A stretch of DNA of 64,000 bases, taken from Desulfurobacterium atlanticum (GTDB lineage Bacteria > Aquificota > Aquificia > Desulfurobacteriales > Desulfurobacteriaceae). Where the stretch lies: the NCBI RefSeq assembly GCF_900188395.1, contig NZ_FZOB01000006.1, positions 1-64,000 of the forward strand. Reading direction: 5' to 3'. Shown one piece after another: positions 44,679 to 53,930 of this stretch (positions are counted from its first letter, which is position 1; every line of letters begins with the position of its first letter). The translations under genes were made by a program, and so were the position numbers. A model generated the notes under the pieces. That model saw nothing but the letters and a program-made list of their open reading frames with translations, had not been told where the DNA came from and made no database searches.

Positions 44679-45525
44679 AGAGGGAATAGACATTCTTTAC
44701 GAAGATGAAGAGATAGCAGAAATAATAGAGAAGCAGTTCCCTGACTTTGAAAAAAAACTAACACAATTTTTCAAAAATTTACCTTCAACCTTGAGTGAAG
44801 AAACCTTTTTTGAGATAATAGAGCAAATTAGAGAATTACTAATAAGTGGAAAATTTCCAAAAGTTAAAGATATTCTGGAGGGAAAGATGGGAGTTATTAC
44901 AGTAACCTTTGATTATGGTTCAAAAGGGCTTGAGTTTGCAAATGAGCTTGCAAAATTGACCGGATATGACGTCCTTTACAAGGAAATTCTTATCCAGACC
45001 GCAAAAAGGCTTAATCTTCCAACAGAAAAACTTGAAGAGTTTGATGATTTTAACTATCTTGCTGCAAAATTATCTCTTGCTGATTTTCTTCAGTTCAGCA
45101 GAAAGTTTCTTGATTTCTCTATTTTGAAAGGAGAAGAGGAAGAAAGAGAGGTGACATTTGAAGAGTTTAAAGAGATGCTTGTTAAAGTTGTTATGAATAT
45201 GGCTTTTTCAAACAATGTTATTCTTGTAGGACATGGAGCCTGCGCAATTTTAGCAGAATATCCAAACACAGTTCACTTTAAAATAGAAGCACCTATGGAT
45301 TACAGAGCAAAGCTTTGCGCAGAAAAACTTGGAATTTCAATAGATGAAGCCATTGAAAGAATCAAACAGCTTGATGAAAGGGAACAAAGATTCTACAAAG
45401 ATATTGCTGATGCTGATATAACAAAAATAGACCTTTTCCATATGAAGTTTAACTCTGCAAAAGTAAGTCCACCAACAGCTGCAAAAGTTGCCTATGAACT
45501 TGTAAAGAGAGTAATTGAAGATTAA
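44659..45525 (+). CDS. Cytidylate-kinase-like family protein with N-terminal extension
   Basis: The C-terminal 210 residues match the cytidylate-kinase-like family (Cytidylate_kin2): ITVTFDYGSKGLEFANELAKLTG stands at the P-loop position, followed by YKEILIQTAKRL and VILVGHGACAILAEYPNTVHFKIEAP. The P-loop is degenerate: no GxxGxGK, so nucleotide binding is uncertain. About 76 residues of acidic helical sequence precede it. TTG at 44659 has GGAGGA upstream, but ATG at 44887 has an equally good GGAGGGAAAG site and would give a 212-residue protein of normal family length. Either one or both starts may be used. It overlaps scpB by 20 nt. Confidence 0.7.
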   Translation: MKKEWIEEGIDILYEDEEIAEIIEKQFPDFEKKLTQFFKNLPSTLSEETFFEIIEQIRELLISGKFPKVKDILEGKMGVITVTFDYGSKGLEFANELAKLTGYDVLYKEILIQTAKRLNLPTEKLEEFDDFNYLAAKLSLADFLQFSRKFLDFSILKGEEEEREVTFEEFKEMLVKVVMNMAFSNNVILVGHGACAILAEYPNTVHFKIEAPMDYRAKLCAEKLGISIDEAIERIKQLDEREQRFYKDIADADITKIDLFHMKFNSAKVSPPTAAKVAYELVKRVIED

Positions 45526-45532
45526 TTAAAAT

Positions 45533-45554
45533 AGGGAGGGAAGTTTCCCTCCCT
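45533..45554. terminator. Bidirectional terminator between the mur cluster and pgk
   Basis: AGGGAGGGA (45533-45541) pairs with TCCCTCCCT (45546-45554), extendable by one A-T pair, with a 4-nt loop. A-rich sequence on the left gives T-rich flank for the minus strand and TTACTCTTT follows on the plus strand. It sits exactly between the convergent genes and touches the pgk stop. Confidence 0.75.
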
Positions 45555-46771
45555 TACTCTTTATCTGTAAGGGCTACAACTCCGGGAAGTTCTTTGCCTG
45601 CAAGAAATTCAAGAAACGCTCCACCGCCTGTAGAAACGTGGTCAACAGAATGTTCAAGTCCTAAAAGCTCAAGAGCTGCCACACTGTCTCCACCACCAAC
45701 AATTGTTAGAGCTTCCTTTTTTGATGCTACAACTTTACCTATAGCCATTGTGCCGAATCTAAACTTTTCCATCTCAAAAACGCCCATAGGACCGTTCCAG
45801 ACAATTGTTTCTGCATCAGCCATAGCTTCTTCAAAAAGTTTAACGGTAGCAGGTCCTATATCAAGTCCCATCATATCTTCAGGAATCTCTTTGAAAGTTG
45901 TAAGTTTAACTTTCGTATTCTCTTTAAACTCCTCAGCGTTCATACTGTCAACAGGTATGTAAAGTTTAACACCGTTACTATCTGCCATCTTCATTATTTC
46001 CCTTGCTGAATCAACAAAATCTTCTTCCACAAGAGATTTTCCAACTTCATACCCTGCGGCTTTTAAGAAAGTGTAAGCCATCCCCCCGCCAATTAACATC
46101 TTATCAACAACTTTAAGTAAATTCTCTATCACCTGCAATTTACTCGAAACTTTTGCACCTCCAATAATAAGAACAAGCGGTCTCTTAGGATTATCAAGAG
46201 CCATTCTTAAATACTCTATCTCTTTTTCAAGCAAAAATCCTGCAACAGCAAGATCAACAAACTTTGTAATCCCGTATGTGGATGCGTGTTTTCTATGAGC
46301 AGTGCCGAAAGCATCGTTTACATAAATATCAGCGAATTCTGCAAGTTTCTTTGCAAACTCTTCATCATTTTTTGTCTCTTCAGGATAAAACCTGACGTTT
46401 TCAAGAAGAGCAACCTCCCCTTCTTTAAGGTTTTCTATAGCACTTTTCACTTCCTCTCCTATACAGTCAGGAACAAAAAAAACATCTTTCTCAAGTAATC
46501 TTGAAAGCCTTTCGGCAACAGGTTTTAAAGAAAATCTTTTATCCCTTCCTTTAGGTCTATCAAGGTGGGAACAAAGAATTATTTTGGCTCCATGGTCTAT
46601 GAGATAGTTGATTGTCGGAAGAGCTGCCCTTATCCTTTTATCATTCATAATAACGCCATTTTCAAGTGGAACATTAAAATCAACTCTAACAAAAACCCTG
46701 GAGCCTTTCAATTTTTCAACAGGAACATCTTTTAAAGACATCTTTTTAAACATTGTCTCACAAACTGCCAT
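45554..46771 (-). CDS. pgk: Phosphoglycerate kinase
   Basis: Interconverts 1,3-bisphosphoglycerate and 3-phosphoglycerate with ATP. RVFVRVDFNVPLENG is the N-terminal signature; LLENVRFYPEE, IIGGAKVSSKL and the C-terminal GGGDSVAAL with VSTGGGAFLEFL are all present. About 405 residues, with roughly ten extra residues before the usual start. ATG at 46771 has GGAGGAG just upstream. A -10-like TATAAT lies on the minus strand at 46807-46812, so it may have its own promoter after the U32 peptidase gene. Confidence 0.96.
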   Translation of the reverse strand: MAVCETMFKKMSLKDVPVEKLKGSRVFVRVDFNVPLENGVIMNDKRIRAALPTINYLIDHGAKIILCSHLDRPKGRDKRFSLKPVAERLSRLLEKDVFFVPDCIGEEVKSAIENLKEGEVALLENVRFYPEETKNDEEFAKKLAEFADIYVNDAFGTAHRKHASTYGITKFVDLAVAGFLLEKEIEYLRMALDNPKRPLVLIIGGAKVSSKLQVIENLLKVVDKMLIGGGMAYTFLKAAGYEVGKSLVEEDFVDSAREIMKMADSNGVKLYIPVDSMNAEEFKENTKVKLTTFKEIPEDMMGLDIGPATVKLFEEAMADAETIVWNGPMGVFEMEKFRFGTMAIGKVVASKKEALTIVGGGDSVAALELLGLEHSVDHVSTGGGAFLEFLAGKELPGVVALTDKE

Positions 46772-46825
46772 CTCTCCTCCTGAAAAGTTAAGGAAATGTT
46801 AGCGGCATTATATTAAATTTCAGTT

Positions 46826-49093
46826 TTATTTTAATCCCCTCAGGAGATTTCCAATATGACCTTTTTTATATTTTCCTTCTATAATTTCTTTCATCTTTTC
46901 TGATGAATAGAAACGATTTATAAAATCGTAACGCCTTATACCTGACAGTTGCTGTGAAAATCTGTTTAAATTTAAAGGATAATACCAGAACATAACTGTT
47001 CTGCAATCTGTAAAAGAAATAAAGAACTTATCTCTTTTCCCTGAAATTTTAGTAATCCTGTACTTTTCACTGCAAACTTTAAGGTTGCAGAAGCGGGATT
47101 TAAAAACTTTCTTAAGGCAGGTTTGTGAATAGAAAAGAGGAGTATCCTGAAAAATAATTATTATACCATTAGCAGATGAAAGAGAGGATATATTTTGAAA
47201 ATCATCTTCAACATTGTATGTAAACGATTTAAATCCTAAAGAATCAAAAAACTTTAACGTTTCAGAATTTGAAGTGTAAAGGGTGTAATCTCCATAAAGA
47301 TTAACCTCTTTTCCTTTAAACAGGGCTATCCCATAAACAGAAGGAATAAGAAAATCTTTTATACCAAGTTCTATAAGTTTTTCAATAAATTTTTTTAGCT
47401 TCTCTTCCTCATACGTCTTTACTATCAGCGGGAGAGAAACTCCCACCCTAAAACCTTTGTCTATAAGCTTTCTGAATTTCAAAACATCAAAAGATTTTAA
47501 GAATAGTATAGAATTTAAAAAGTGGCTATCAGGTAAAGATAAGAAAGAATCAAAGTTAATATCATCAACAACAAAAATCTTTTCAAATTCTAAAGAAAAT
47601 TTTTCAACATCAGAAACTTTATATTTCTTCTTCTTGAATAAAAGCTTTTCTATTTCTTTGAAAATCTGCTTCCTTGCTGAAGAAAGTTCTCTTTTAGAAA
47701 TAAAAAATTTACCTGAAACAGAAACCTCTTTTACAAGAACATCAAAGCTGTAATTTCCCGATTTTTTAAACTCCACCTTTAACATTTTTTCTGTTATTGT
47801 AATCTTCTCAGGTTTTTCTGTTTTTAGGGGAAGAGAAAAATCTTTTCCAACTTCTCTCACAGGATTAAAAGCTTTCACATTTATGCTACCTTCCTGTAAT
47901 TCTACTGAAATTTCAATCGTAGGCTTTGCTTCAGAAGTTTTCAAAAGCCTTATCGGAAAACTATTTTGAAGCTTTACAGAATGAACAAGATATACATCAC
48001 TATTAACTTTGAAGTGTTTAAACGGTTTAATAAAAATCTTCTTACCTGCTACCTTAAAAACTTTTGTCGGGAAAGGTTTTCCATCCTCAAAAATTAAAAG
48101 GCCATCATGCTTTTTGACAGGGAAAGAAAGTTTATCAACAACAAACCCTTGTCTGACTGTCTTTTTCACTTTTCCAATGAATAGACCGTAATTTCCTGTA
48201 TATTCAGAATCTATACAGTCTTCAGGATGGTCATTTTCAAAATATCCATTCCAGGTTTTACGGGAAAATACGATTTTTGATATTTTCCTGAAGTATTCTT
48301 TTTTACTGCCATCTATCTTTATCTTTCCAGAAGCTTCATCTATAAACTGTCTGTAAACAAAAGCGTTAACAGCAACATATAAAGGGTCTTTCAGTCTCCC
48401 TTCAATTTTTAAACTGTCTATTCCAATCTCATAAAGTTTCTTCACATAATCAAAGCCAGCAAGGTCTTTTAGATTAAAAACAGAACCTTTAAAATCACCG
48501 TCAAAGAACATTCTGCACACCTGTGAACACTTTCCCCTATTTCCCGAATGTCCTCCTAAAAATGAAGAAGCAAAGCAAAAACCAGAATAGGAATAACAGA
48601 TAGCACCGTGAATAAATGTTTCTATCTCTATAGAAGTATTCTTTTTTATCTCCTCTATTTCTTTTAAAGTCAGTTCTCTTGCAAGAATTACTCTTTTAAA
48701 TCCGAAATCTTCTGCAAATTTAGCGCTACTTATGTTATGAATCCCGAGCTGAGTACTCGCTATAAGCGGTATTTTGGGAAATTCTCTTTTTACAAGATAG
48801 GCAAGCCCCAGATCCTGAATTATGATACCATCAGGATTTAAATCGTAAATTTCATCAAGAATAGAAAAAACCTTCTCTATTTCGCTATTTTTCAAAACAG
48901 TATTAAAGGTTATATAAATTTTTGCATTTTTATCCCGTGCAAACTTCAAAAACCTTCTGTAATCTTCAACAGTAAAATTCTCACTTCCAGCACGTGCATT
49001 ATACCTGCCAACACCAAGATAACAGGCATCAGCTCCATAATTAAAAGCAGCAAAAATATGTTCTTTTCTACCTGCCGGTAAAAGAAGCTCCAT
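46826..49093 (-). CDS. U32-family peptidase (RlhA/YegQ-like)
   Basis: A 755-residue protein. N-terminal ELLLPAGRKEHIFAAFNYGADACYLG opens a TIM-barrel U32 domain; CYSYSGFCFASSFLGGHSGNRGKC (about 163-186) carries the family cysteines that bind an iron-sulphur cluster in related proteins. The C-terminal half is the extra domain found in long U32 proteins such as E. coli RlhA, which hydroxylates 23S rRNA C2501. That function is plausible but not provable here. It follows queD by 2 nt in the rsmD-queD-U32 run, with all three possibly linked to RNA modification. Confidence 0.85.
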   Translation of the reverse strand: MELLLPAGRKEHIFAAFNYGADACYLGVGRYNARAGSENFTVEDYRRFLKFARDKNAKIYITFNTVLKNSEIEKVFSILDEIYDLNPDGIIIQDLGLAYLVKREFPKIPLIASTQLGIHNISSAKFAEDFGFKRVILARELTLKEIEEIKKNTSIEIETFIHGAICYSYSGFCFASSFLGGHSGNRGKCSQVCRMFFDGDFKGSVFNLKDLAGFDYVKKLYEIGIDSLKIEGRLKDPLYVAVNAFVYRQFIDEASGKIKIDGSKKEYFRKISKIVFSRKTWNGYFENDHPEDCIDSEYTGNYGLFIGKVKKTVRQGFVVDKLSFPVKKHDGLLIFEDGKPFPTKVFKVAGKKIFIKPFKHFKVNSDVYLVHSVKLQNSFPIRLLKTSEAKPTIEISVELQEGSINVKAFNPVREVGKDFSLPLKTEKPEKITITEKMLKVEFKKSGNYSFDVLVKEVSVSGKFFISKRELSSARKQIFKEIEKLLFKKKKYKVSDVEKFSLEFEKIFVVDDINFDSFLSLPDSHFLNSILFLKSFDVLKFRKLIDKGFRVGVSLPLIVKTYEEEKLKKFIEKLIELGIKDFLIPSVYGIALFKGKEVNLYGDYTLYTSNSETLKFFDSLGFKSFTYNVEDDFQNISSLSSANGIIIIFQDTPLFYSQTCLKKVFKSRFCNLKVCSEKYRITKISGKRDKFFISFTDCRTVMFWYYPLNLNRFSQQLSGIRRYDFINRFYSSEKMKEIIEGKYKKGHIGNLLRGLK

Positions 49094-49095
49094 AT

Positions 49096-49764
49096 CTATT
49101 CACTGTATGTAGCACATGAGGTTTCTGTTTCAGATATTGACACCCTGCTACACCTAACTCCAAGAGGTTCTATGTTCTTATTTATAAACTTGTAGAAAAA
49201 CTTTGCCATCTGTTCTGATGTTGGTGAATATTTAAAAAGGGCTATACCATCAAGAAGCCTCTGATAAAAATCTATCTCTACAACACTCTTTTCAGAAAAG
49301 GCTGGACAGGAGAAGTTATCAAATGTTAGGTAAATAAATCTGCTCAGGTCTATAGCATCAACATCTATCTCACCTGAAACAAAAGAGAAGTCAGTTTCAA
49401 CTCCGTAAAATTTCACAGAAGGCTTCATTTTCTCAATCTCAGGAAGGGAAAAAACATCATCATCTATAAGATTCAGCTTTTTTAAAAAAAGCAGCGTTCC
49501 TGAATCCTGAAGGCTCAAGATTAACTTATGGTCAAAACATCTGTCTAAAAACTGCTTAAACCACGAAAGATGATGAAAATCTGTCACCATTTGAGACTTA
49601 TCCAAAGTTTCTGAACAAAGATAAACGGTTAATTTATAATCATGTCCATGACCAGGAAGCCTTCTGCATTTAGGATAGGTGTTTGTAGTCCACTTAGGAT
49701 TTAGTTGTTGAGAGAAAACCGAATGAGCCGCAGAAAAGGTGAAAGTCTTTGAAATCTCAAACAT
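49096..49764 (-). CDS. queD: 6-carboxytetrahydropterin synthase family (QueD-like)
   Basis: PTPS/QueD fold, 222 residues. Zinc ligands are His14, and His39 and His41 in LPGHGHDY; catalytic Cys33 lies in KCRRLPGHG and MVTDFHHL follows. QueD makes 6-carboxytetrahydropterin for queuosine. It is longer than the usual 120-180 residues, with a mid-protein insert (about 95-150), so a variant pterin substrate is possible. No other que gene is adjacent. The ATG shares a base with the rsmD stop (TAATG). Confidence 0.85.
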   Translation of the reverse strand: MFEISKTFTFSAAHSVFSQQLNPKWTTNTYPKCRRLPGHGHDYKLTVYLCSETLDKSQMVTDFHHLSWFKQFLDRCFDHKLILSLQDSGTLLFLKKLNLIDDDVFSLPEIEKMKPSVKFYGVETDFSFVSGEIDVDAIDLSRFIYLTFDNFSCPAFSEKSVVEIDFYQRLLDGIALFKYSPTSEQMAKFFYKFINKNIEPLGVRCSRVSISETETSCATYSE

Positions 49765-50345
49765 TACTCCTCCGAAAAAGATTCAGCAAAATTCAAAAAA
49801 GTAACAGTTGTCGTGCCATAATTTCGTCTTTCAACTATCCACTTAATATCATTTGGTAGGAAAGGATTGCTCTTTGGCTCTTCAAGAATAAGCAACCCGT
49901 TTTCATCAAGAAGGTTAAAATTTTTAACTAAATTAACTATACGGTTATAGTATCCTTTTTCATAAGGGGGGTCAGCATAGATAAAATCAAATTTCCTGCC
50001 GGCTGAAGCAAGTTTTTTAAGAGCTTTTGTGTAGTCATCACAAATTATCCTGTATTTATCTGGAGAAATTCCAAGTGTTTTAAGATTTTTCTTTATAAGT
50101 TCACAAAACCTTCTATCCGATTCCACAAAGACAACTTCTCCTGCTCCCCTACTTAAAGCTTCTATCCCAACATTTCCTGTCCCGGCAAAAAGGTCAAGGA
50201 ATCTTACACCTTCAAGATATTCATCAAGAATTGAAAATACGGATTCTTTAACTCTGTCAGTAGTCGGTCTTAAAAGTTTGGTATCTTTTCTTTTGGGCAT
50301 TGAAAAAAGTTTTCTTCCTTTATACTTTCCACCTATTATTCGCAT
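49764..50345 (-). CDS. rsmD: 16S rRNA m2G966 methyltransferase RsmD
   Basis: SAM-dependent N2-guanine methyltransferase, 193 residues. MRIIGGKYKGRKL begins the protein, RPTTDRVKESVFSIL is the rRNA-binding segment, FLDLFAGTGNVGIEAL is motif I and ADPPYEKGYY is the catalytic motif IV. ATG at 50345 with GGAG 6 nt upstream is preferred over the GTG at 50357. First gene of the minus-strand run. Confidence 0.95.
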   Translation of the reverse strand: MRIIGGKYKGRKLFSMPKRKDTKLLRPTTDRVKESVFSILDEYLEGVRFLDLFAGTGNVGIEALSRGAGEVVFVESDRRFCELIKKNLKTLGISPDKYRIICDDYTKALKKLASAGRKFDFIYADPPYEKGYYNRIVNLVKNFNLLDENGLLILEEPKSNPFLPNDIKWIVERRNYGTTTVTFLNFAESFSEE

Positions 50346-50417
50346 AAATTTCTCCACATAATTTTAAATAAAACAGCAGGTATAATTATACGGTATATAA
50401 AAGGAGGTTAACAGCTT

Positions 50418-51041
50418 ATGAAAAAAATGGCAATTCTTATGGCAATAATCTTAATGTTTTTCTCTCTGCAAGCTAATGCTAAAACGAAATTTTCAAATTT
50501 TCTATCCCATCTTGAAAAGGTGAAAACTCTTGAAATATCTTTTGTTCAAATAACAGAATACGATCCAGAACTTGAGGAAAAAGACATTTACAAAGGTAAA
50601 ATTGAATACAAACGTCCAGCCAAATTTAAATGGAGCTATACAAAAAACTCCAAAATAGAAATAGTTTCAGATGGAAAAACCGTATGGACATGCATACCTG
50701 AAAATAATAAACTTGAAAAAACCTCCACAGAAGAAAGCATGGACTATTTTCCAATCATAAGAATACTGGAATACCCTCAAGAGTTCAGCAAATATTTTAT
50801 GTTAGTTTCCGACGCGAAATTTAAAGACAAAATAGCCTATGAAATAACTCCTAAAAGAAAAAACGTCACTTACGAAAAAATAATCATCATATTCAAAGAA
50901 GATAAACCCTATCCAGTATCATTCCAGGTTATAAATGAAGATGGAAGTACCATAACCTACATAATAGAAAAGTGGCAGGAAAATGTTAAACTTCCAGACA
51001 CCATTTTTACAATTAACCGCTGCAAAGTGGAGGCTAAATGA
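50418..51041 (+). CDS. lolA: LolA-like outer-membrane lipoprotein carrier
   Basis: Periplasmic chaperone for lipoproteins, 207 residues. A signal peptide ends at about QANA-KT (residue 21). The mature part has the LolA-type ISFVQITEYD and KGKIEYKRPAKFKWSYT blocks, then IEIVSDGKTVWTCIPE, matching the unclosed barrel of LolA. GGAGG precedes the ATG. It implies a true outer membrane. Overlaps glcD by 4 nt, with no evident functional link. Confidence 0.88.
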   Translation: MKKMAILMAIILMFFSLQANAKTKFSNFLSHLEKVKTLEISFVQITEYDPELEEKDIYKGKIEYKRPAKFKWSYTKNSKIEIVSDGKTVWTCIPENNKLEKTSTEESMDYFPIIRILEYPQEFSKYFMLVSDAKFKDKIAYEITPKRKNVTYEKIIIIFKEDKPYPVSFQVINEDGSTITYIIEKWQENVKLPDTIFTINRCKVEAK

Positions 51042-52414
51042 AAAGGAAAGATTACATAGCAAAGCATCTTAAAAGTTTAATAGGAAGTGAAAAAGTAAAA
51101 GATTCCCAGGATTTCTGTATAAGTTATTCTTATGATGCAACCCCAACCGGCGGAAAAGGAATTCCCGATGTGGTTGTCTTCCCTGAAACTTCCGAAGATG
51201 TATCAAAAATCTTATCATTTGCAAATGAAGAACTTATTCCTGTATTCCCAAGAGGTGCAGGTTCAGGTTTAACAGGAGGGGCTGCACCGACAACAGGCGG
51301 GATAGTAGTAACAACAGAAAAGATGAACAAAATCCTTGAGATTGATGAAGATAACCTTGGAACACTTGTTGAAGCCGGAGTAGTTACTTACAACATGCAG
51401 ATGGAAGTGGAGAAAAGAGGACTATTTTATCCGCCGGATCCTTCAAGTTATAAATACTCAACAATAGGCGGCAACATAGCAGAAAATGCAGGTGGCCCAA
51501 GGTGTGTTAAATATGGAGTTACAAAAGATTATGTAATGCAACTTGAAACTGTCTTTGCTGACGGAACAATAACAAATCTTGGCGCAAAAACGGTAAAAAG
51601 TGTGGCTGGATATAATCTGAAAGATTTAATGATAGGTTCTGAAGGAACGTTAGGAATAATAACGAAAGCCTACCTTAAACTTATCCCTGCCCCTGAAGCT
51701 GTAAGAACCGCTATGGCAATTTTTAACAAAGTTGAAGATGCAGCTACAGCCGTTGCGGAAATGTTTAAGGCAAAAATAATTCCAACTGCTTTAGAACTTC
51801 TTGATAAAAATTCTATAGTAGCGGTAGAAAAGTACGCAAAATTGGGTCTCCCTACTGATGCTGAAGGTCTCCTTATAATAGAAGTTGACGGATATAAAGA
51901 AATTGTTGACATGCTTATAGAAAAAGCCCTCCAGGTGTGTAAAAAAGCAGGAGCAAAAACAATAAAAAAAGCTTCAAATGAAAAAGAGAGAGAAGAGATT
52001 TGGAAAGCAAGAAGACAGTTATCCCCTGCCATTGTTCAGCTTAAACCGAAAAAAATTAACGAAGATGTAGTTGTTCAAAGAAGTAAAATCCCCCAACTCA
52101 TTAAAGAAACATACAAAATTGCTAACCGTTACAGCATAATGGTAGTTAATTTCGGACACGCCGGAGATGGAAACATCCACGTAAACTTTATGTATGAACC
52201 TCACGAAGAGGAAAGGGTCTTCAAAGCTGTAAGAGATCTTTTCAGGTTTACTATAGAAATAGGCGGTTCTGTATCTGGAGAACACGGAATAGGATTTATG
52301 AAGAAAGAGTTTTTGCCACTTGAAGTTGGAAAAGCTCTTGAGAAAATGATAGCTGTAAAAAAAGCTCTTGATCCAAATAACATAATGAATCCGGGTAAAA
52401 TTTTTGACATTTAA
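51038..52414 (+). CDS. glcD: FAD-binding oxidoreductase, glycolate oxidase subunit GlcD type
   Basis: A 458-residue FAD-linked 2-hydroxyacid dehydrogenase. The PP-loop VFPRGAGSGLTGGA (about 68-82) and NIAENAGGPRCVKYG bind FAD; the C-terminal FGHAGDGNIHVNF and GSVSGEHGIGFMKKE complete the VAO fold. Whether it oxidises glycolate or D-lactate cannot be told. No glcE or glcF is adjacent. Possibly a source of glycolate detoxification in an autotroph (inference). Confidence 0.88.
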   Translation: MKRKDYIAKHLKSLIGSEKVKDSQDFCISYSYDATPTGGKGIPDVVVFPETSEDVSKILSFANEELIPVFPRGAGSGLTGGAAPTTGGIVVTTEKMNKILEIDEDNLGTLVEAGVVTYNMQMEVEKRGLFYPPDPSSYKYSTIGGNIAENAGGPRCVKYGVTKDYVMQLETVFADGTITNLGAKTVKSVAGYNLKDLMIGSEGTLGIITKAYLKLIPAPEAVRTAMAIFNKVEDAATAVAEMFKAKIIPTALELLDKNSIVAVEKYAKLGLPTDAEGLLIIEVDGYKEIVDMLIEKALQVCKKAGAKTIKKASNEKEREEIWKARRQLSPAIVQLKPKKINEDVVVQRSKIPQLIKETYKIANRYSIMVVNFGHAGDGNIHVNFMYEPHEEERVFKAVRDLFRFTIEIGGSVSGEHGIGFMKKEFLPLEVGKALEKMIAVKKALDPNNIMNPGKIFDI

Positions 52415-52457
52415 GCCGATAAAAAATATATAAGTATTAAAGAGAACGGGGTGCTCA

Positions 52458-53219
52458 ATGGATATAGCAACGCTTATAGGTCTTGCAGCAGCTTTCCTTC
52501 TGATTATCATAACTATTGTTCTTGGTGGAAGTGCCGGAGCATTTATAAACATTCCTTCTCTTCTTATTACTGTCGGTGGTGGCTTCTCTGCTGCCATGGC
52601 AGGATTCCCGATGGGAGAGTATATAGGCGGGCTAAAGGCATTCCTTAAAGCCCTTAACCCAGGCCTTCCCGACCCGATAGAAACAATAGATTTTCTTGTT
52701 GACATAGCAAAAAAAGCAAGAAAAGAGGGAATTCTGGCTCTTGAATCAAGCATTGATGAATTTTATTCCCGTGACCCATTTCTTGGAAATATCATGAGAA
52801 TGCTTATAGACGGCCTTGATATGGAAGAGATAAACAGTAACGCTGAAGCTGCCATGGCACAGATAGAACAGAAACTGTCAACAGAAGCGGCTGTCTGGGA
52901 AACCCTTGGAGATCTTTTCCCGGCTTTCGGTATGATTGGAACACTTATAGGTCTTATCCAGATGCTTCAGAACCTTAGCGACCCGGCTGCTCTTGGTCCT
53001 GGTATGGCTGTTGCTATGATTACAACCCTTTACGGAGCTATCCTTGCAAACGTTCTTTGTATTCCGATAACAAAAAAACTGAAATATTATAAAGAACTTA
53101 ACATGACATTTAAAGAAGCGTATCTTATGACCGCTGAAGCTATAGAAAAAGGAGCAAACCCAAACATCCTAAAACAGAAACTTGGTGGTCTTTTTGGTGT
53201 GGAACTTAAAGAGGAGTAA
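52458..53219 (+). CDS. motA: Flagellar stator protein MotA
   Basis: Ion-channel stator subunit that drives the flagellar motor, 253 residues and four transmembrane helices (about 2-22, 32-50, 147-170, 180-200). MDIATLIGLAAAFL and GGGFSAAMAGFP at the start, and TLGDLFPAFGMIGTLIGLIQML with the TTLYGAILANVLC helix later, match MotA/PomA. GGGGTG precedes the ATG. Followed by two motB-like genes with 3-nt and 9-nt gaps, forming a three-gene stator operon. Confidence 0.95.
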   Translation: MDIATLIGLAAAFLLIIITIVLGGSAGAFINIPSLLITVGGGFSAAMAGFPMGEYIGGLKAFLKALNPGLPDPIETIDFLVDIAKKARKEGILALESSIDEFYSRDPFLGNIMRMLIDGLDMEEINSNAEAAMAQIEQKLSTEAAVWETLGDLFPAFGMIGTLIGLIQMLQNLSDPAALGPGMAVAMITTLYGAILANVLCIPITKKLKYYKELNMTFKEAYLMTAEAIEKGANPNILKQKLGGLFGVELKEE

Positions 53220-53222
53220 TCC

Positions 53223-53921
53223 TTGAGAAAAAAGAAGCAGGAGTGTAAAAGCTTCCCGGCATGGCTTACAAGCTTTGGAGACCTAATGTCTCTTCTTCTT
53301 ACTTTCTTTATTCTTCTTTATTCTATGAGTACAATTTCCCTTGAAAAGTTTGAACAGGTTATAAAGGGACTATCATCTGCTTTTGGTGGAGAGGTAATAT
53401 TCCAGGAAGGTGGAATTCCTGAAGGAACGAACTTAAACATTCAGATGCCAAAAACTTATCCCAAAATGCGCTCCCGTAGAGAGATAGAAGAACAGATAGC
53501 AAAAATCCATAAAATGCTTCAACAAAAAGGATTGAAAGCAGAAGTAGCAAAATACGCTACAGAAATTAAAATAAGAATTAATACGAACAAACTCTTTCCT
53601 CCGGGAAGTGCCACACCATACAGAAGTGCTCTACCTGCTATAAAAGAGATGTGTGATAAGTTAAAAGCAATAAGTGTTCCCATAAGAATAGAAGGATATA
53701 CGGACAGTATTCCTATAAAAACTAAAGAATTTCCTTCAAACTGGGAACTTTCAGCAGCAAGAGCAGTAGCAGTACTTAGAATCTTTGAAAAAGAAGGATA
53801 TGATCCTAAACTGATGTCTGCAGCCGGTTTTGGTCCAACACACCCGATAGCTCCAAACACAACACCTGAAGGAAGGGAAAAAAACAGGCGTATAGAAATA
53901 GCTGTAGAACTACCTCAATAA
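53223..53921 (+). CDS. motB: Flagellar stator protein MotB, first copy
   Basis: Peptidoglycan-anchored stator subunit, 232 residues. The ion-binding Asp20 lies in SFGDLMSLLLTFFILLYSMS (18-37), the only membrane helix. The C-terminal OmpA/MotB domain has GYTDSIPI, NWELSAARAVAVLR and NRRIEIAV, all needed for peptidoglycan binding. The TTG start has GAGGAG 6 nt upstream. Its first 37 residues are nearly identical to the second copy. Confidence 0.93.
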   Translation: MRKKKQECKSFPAWLTSFGDLMSLLLTFFILLYSMSTISLEKFEQVIKGLSSAFGGEVIFQEGGIPEGTNLNIQMPKTYPKMRSRREIEEQIAKIHKMLQQKGLKAEVAKYATEIKIRINTNKLFPPGSATPYRSALPAIKEMCDKLKAISVPIRIEGYTDSIPIKTKEFPSNWELSAARAVAVLRIFEKEGYDPKLMSAAGFGPTHPIAPNTTPEGREKNRRIEIAVELPQ

Positions 53922-53930
53922 GGAGAAACT

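Noticed and set aside
52019-52753. Open frame antisense to the glcD end and motA
   Set aside because: Spans two well-supported genes, no family resemblance and biased composition.
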